Positions 5,880-8,152 of a stretch of DNA of 8,152 nt are shown one piece after another. Made by a program: the position numbers and the translations under genes. Source of the DNA: Gracilibacteraceae bacterium. Lineage in GTDB: Bacteria > Bacillota > Desulfitobacteriia > Desulfitobacteriales > Syntrophobotulaceae. The notes under the pieces are model-generated. The model did not search any database. It was not told the DNA's origin and saw nothing but the letters and a program-made list of their open reading frames with translations. Position 1 is the stretch's first letter. Every line of letters begins with the position of its first letter. The DNA lies in contig JAISQG010000070.1 in assembly GCA_031274335.1 (NCBI GenBank), forward strand, positions 1 through 8,152, written 5' to 3'.

Positions 5880-6545
5880 ATGTTAAAAACCATCGTTGTG
5901 CTGAGCGTCGCGCTGGCTTCCTCACTCCAGCAGGGCATTGTGGAACAGCCGGCGGTCATTGGTGCCATGTCTGAGCAAATTGAAATCGTCGCCACCCGCC
6001 CCGTGGATTACGGGACGGTTTTTGCCCGCGATTGCTTCATGGGCGATTCTATTACGGGCGGCTTGTCCTATTATGGTTTTTTGCGCGAGGAACAGGTTAT
6101 CTCCCGTCTTGGCTTCACTTTGAAAAAAGCGGCCGAAGAATTGGAATGGGTGCGGGACAACCAGCCGGAAAACATCTATTTGCTTTTTGGCGCGAATGAC
6201 CTTGGCCCCGGTGTGGCAAACGAATCTTTTCTGGCCGATTATCGCGCCATGATCGTTGCCTTGCGGGAAGCGGCGCCGCAGGCGAAAATATACGCCCAGT
6301 CCGTCATGCCCGTCACCCCGGAGGAGGCGCTGGCTCGGCCGCATCTGAGCGCGGGGCGCATGGACGAGCTCAACCGGGAGCTTTACCAGCTGACGCTGGA
6401 AGAAAAGATAAATTATGTAAATATTCGCAAAGTATTGCAAATACATGCGGATGAATACTTGTACGAGCCGGACGGCGTACATTTTCGCTCCGCGTTTGAC
6501 CGCTACTGGCTGGATTATCTCATTGAACAAACTAAGAAACCGTAA
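5880..6545 (+). CDS. Exported SGNH/GDSL-family hydrolase
   Basis: This is a 221-residue protein with a short hydrophobic N-terminus (MLKTIVVLSVALASSLQ) that looks like a signal peptide or anchor. It contains the SGNH family blocks: GDSITGG with presumed nucleophile Ser57, GANDLG (104-109) with Asn106, and PDGVHF (197-202) with Asp198 and His201. All catalytic residues are therefore present. The family includes lipases, acetyl-esterases and wall-polymer deacetylases acting by a serine mechanism. The substrate cannot be read here, but an extracytoplasmic role on wall glycans or lipids is reasonable. The start ATG 5880 has AAAGAGGG just upstream and lies 33 bases after the rlmH stop, so it is probably transcribed with rlmH. 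Confidence 0.85.
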   Translation: MLKTIVVLSVALASSLQQGIVEQPAVIGAMSEQIEIVATRPVDYGTVFARDCFMGDSITGGLSYYGFLREEQVISRLGFTLKKAAEELEWVRDNQPENIYLLFGANDLGPGVANESFLADYRAMIVALREAAPQAKIYAQSVMPVTPEEALARPHLSAGRMDELNRELYQLTLEEKINYVNIRKVLQIHADEYLYEPDGVHFRSAFDRYWLDYLIEQTKKP

Positions 6546-6627
6546 AGAAATAAATTGGGCTCTGTCATTGCTCTTATTCAAAGGATGAAAATTTTATATA
6601 CGTAAAAGAAAAGGGGGGCCTACTCAA

Positions 6628-7251
6628 TTGAAATGCTGGCGGAGACGGTGGATTGTTTTGCTGCTGCTGTTTTGCGTTGCCATGCTCGCCGCTTGCGCGC
6701 CGGTGGACGAACCGGCCGCAGTGACAGTGCCGGGCGGGGAAGCGCCGGGCGGGGAAGCGCCGGGGACAGCGCCGGGCGCGGAGTCGAGAGAGGCAGGGAT
6801 GGGCGAAGCAGAGCCGGAGGCTTCCGGCACGCAAAAAGGGTTCACGGCTGCGGAATTGGCGGCGGCTGTTTTGGCGGACATCGACATGTCAAAATGGCAG
6901 GAGGCAGATGAAAAAACGCTGCGGCGCTATTACGACTTAGATGACGTTGTTGTCGAGGATTTCGTATTTTATCTGGCGGCGACCAATATTGAGGCGGATG
7001 AATTCGCCGTTTTTGTCGTGCCGGACACGGAAGCCAAAGACAAGCTGACTGCCGAAATCCAGCGCCGCCTGGAACGGCAGAAAAGCAATTTTGAGGACTA
7101 TTTGCCCGCCCAGGAGTTTTTACTGGAAAACCCGTTGATCATGAGTCGGCCCCGGGAGGACAAATCCGGATATTATGTAGTATTTGCCGTTTCCGCTCAG
7201 ACAGAGCGCATAGAGGATGCTTTTGCCGCGGCCTTTGAGGCGAACAAATGA
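6628..7251 (+). CDS. DUF4358 domain lipoprotein
   Basis: This 207-residue protein starts at TTG 6628, with AAGGGGGG 9 bases upstream. A basic N-terminus (KCWRRRW) and hydrophobic core (IVLLLLFCVAM) end in the lipobox LAAC with Cys23, so it should be lipidated and anchored outside the membrane. Residues about 24-68 are a Pro/Gly/Glu-rich linker with a small repeat. Residues about 70-205 resemble DUF4358, a domain of unknown function found in Bacillota lipoproteins: an opening AAELAAAVLADIDM, a DDVVVEDFVFYLA strand, EFAVFVVPD, a charged helix, and a final YYVVFAVS strand. Its stop overlaps the larC start (ATGA), so the two are translationally coupled, though no functional tie is known. The substrate or partner is unknown. 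Confidence 0.85.
   Translation: MKCWRRRWIVLLLLFCVAMLAACAPVDEPAAVTVPGGEAPGGEAPGTAPGAESREAGMGEAEPEASGTQKGFTAAELAAAVLADIDMSKWQEADEKTLRRYYDLDDVVVEDFVFYLAATNIEADEFAVFVVPDTEAKDKLTAEIQRRLERQKSNFEDYLPAQEFLLENPLIMSRPREDKSGYYVVFAVSAQTERIEDAFAAAFEANK
6730..6783 (+). repeat. Short tandem repeat in the lipoprotein linker
   Basis: The 15-base unit CCGGGCGGGGAAGCG occurs twice exactly (6730-6744, 6745-6759) and is followed by two degenerate shorter copies to about 6783. It encodes PGGEA, PGGEA, PGTA, PGAE. Because it keeps frame, copy number could vary and change linker length without breaking the protein. Confidence 0.8.
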
Positions 7252-8152
7252 AAATTCTATATTACGAGTGCTTTGCCGGCATCAGCGGCGACATGCATCT
7301 GGCCGCCCTGCTTGGCTTGGGTGTGGATGAAGAATGGCTGCGGGCGGAGTTGGCTCGGCTGCCGATTGCCGAACCATGGGAATTCCGTGTGCGGCCGGGG
7401 CAAAAATCCGGCATCGCCGGCCTGAGCGTAGAAGTGCTGGAGAATCCCCCCGCGCGCGGGCACGAACACGCGCACCCGCATCGGCACTTGGGGGAAATGG
7501 AAGACCTTATCCGCGCGGCCGCTTTTTCGCCACGCGTGACGGAGCGCAGCCTGACGGCATTGAGGGCTCTGGCCGCGGCCGAGGCGGAGGTGCACGGCAT
7601 GGATATCCAGGCTGTGACACTGCATGAGGTGAGCGGCTTGGACACGATCATCGATTTGGTCGGGGCCGCACTGTGCTTGGAGTATTTGGCGGCGGAGGAA
7701 ATATGGTCCTCCCCGGTGGAATTAGGCGGCGGCTTTGTGTCCTGCGCGCACGGCGTCTTGCCCGTGCCGGCCCCGGCTGTGCAAAATCTGCTTCGGGGCG
7801 TGCCGGTCACATTGGGGCGCGTGACGGCGGAAACAACCACACCGACCGGCGCGGCCGTTGTCAAGACCTTTGTCGGGCGTTTTCCGTCCCGGCCGGCCTT
7901 TGTTCCGCGCAGGACGGCTTACGGCCTCGGCAGCCGCGATTTGTCCGTGCCGAACGCTTTACGCGTGACCTTGGCCGACGCCGCGCCTGTCGGCGCTCCG
8001 GACGCGGAAGCGTTTTACGAGCACGCGGCACAGTATGTCATCGAAACGAACATCGATGATATGAGCGGGGAAGTCCTCGCCTATGCGGAAGAATTGCTGC
8101 TTAGGGCCGGCGCTCTTGACGTCTGGCGCCTGCCCTGCCAAATGAAAAAAGG
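7248..8152 (+). CDS. larC: Nickel insertion protein LarC (3' end outside window)
   Basis: LarC (nickel chelatase for pyridinium-3,5-bisthiocarboxylic acid mononucleotide) places nickel in the pincer cofactor used by LarA-type lactate racemase and relatives, with CTP hydrolysis. The frame from ATG 7248 is open for 301 codons to the window edge. Seen: CFAGISGDM (8-16), a His cluster GHEHAHPHRH (71-80) likely to bind nickel, LHEVSGLDTIIDLVG (125-139), HGVLPVPAPAV (168-178), TTTPTGAAV (197-205), YGLGSRDL (225-232) and ETNIDDM (266-272) opening the C-terminal domain. About 100 further residues are expected. The start overlaps the DUF4358 stop (ATGA). No larA, larB or larE is visible in the window. 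In some lactobacilli larC is split and joined by frameshifting; here it is continuous as far as seen. Confidence 0.93.
   Translation, partial: MKILYYECFAGISGDMHLAALLGLGVDEEWLRAELARLPIAEPWEFRVRPGQKSGIAGLSVEVLENPPARGHEHAHPHRHLGEMEDLIRAAAFSPRVTERSLTALRALAAAEAEVHGMDIQAVTLHEVSGLDTIIDLVGAALCLEYLAAEEIWSSPVELGGGFVSCAHGVLPVPAPAVQNLLRGVPVTLGRVTAETTTPTGAAVVKTFVGRFPSRPAFVPRRTAYGLGSRDLSVPNALRVTLADAAPVGAPDAEAFYEHAAQYVIETNIDDMSGEVLAYAEELLLRAGALDVWRLPCQMKK

Noticed and set aside
6546..6627. Promoter or terminator in the gap before the lipoprotein gene
   Set aside because: The gap is AT-rich with TTTATA-like elements but no convincing -35/-10 pair with proper spacing and no stable hairpin.

Overview
The window looks like a chromosomal segment from a GC-rich member of the Bacillota (Firmicutes), probably a clostridial or negativicute lineage. 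The reasons are strong AAGGAGG ribosome binding sites, TTG starts, an MreB to TagA/WecG pair, the two-domain Sua5 form, a DUF4358 lipoprotein and SigA-type promoters. The genus cannot be read from the sequence. No RNA genes, CRISPR arrays or complete mobile elements were seen.

Layout. 1-261 is the 3' end of mreB, overlapping by 4 bases a TagA/WecG/CpsF (GT26) glycosyltransferase (258-986). A tcdA-like gene for the ct6A cyclase follows (1021-1832); it carries an apparent one-base frameshift close to its 3' end. From about 1833 to 2850 lies a visibly more AT-rich patch. It holds a leftward AraC-type regulator that stops before its second helix-turn-helix, a consensus promoter and leader hairpin for that regulator, and a rightward 43-codon scrap matching the C-terminus of an amidohydrolase. 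The patch reads as a decayed accessory insertion between housekeeping genes.

From 2858 rightward comes sua5 with its own promoter, then a divergent moeA-like gene 15 bases later (TTG start). After a probable terminator and an extended -10 promoter comes rlmH, which has no ATG/GTG/TTG start at the expected place and appears to begin at ATT. A secreted SGNH/GDSL hydrolase, a DUF4358 lipoprotein and the first 301 codons of larC complete the window; larC runs off the right edge.

How the genes relate. Sua5 makes threonylcarbamoyl-AMP for t6A37 in tRNA, and TcdA cyclises t6A to ct6A, so two steps of one tRNA modification route flank the decayed patch. RlmH modifies 23S rRNA. MreB and TagA belong to wall elongation and anionic wall polymer synthesis. 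The MoeA-like protein and LarC both belong to metal cofactor assembly (molybdopterin; nickel-pincer nucleotide). No wholly new system was recognised. The most informative oddities are the rlmH start, the tcdA frameshift, the truncated AraC gene with its leader hairpin, the amidohydrolase remnant, and a perfect 14-bp inverted repeat inside sua5.
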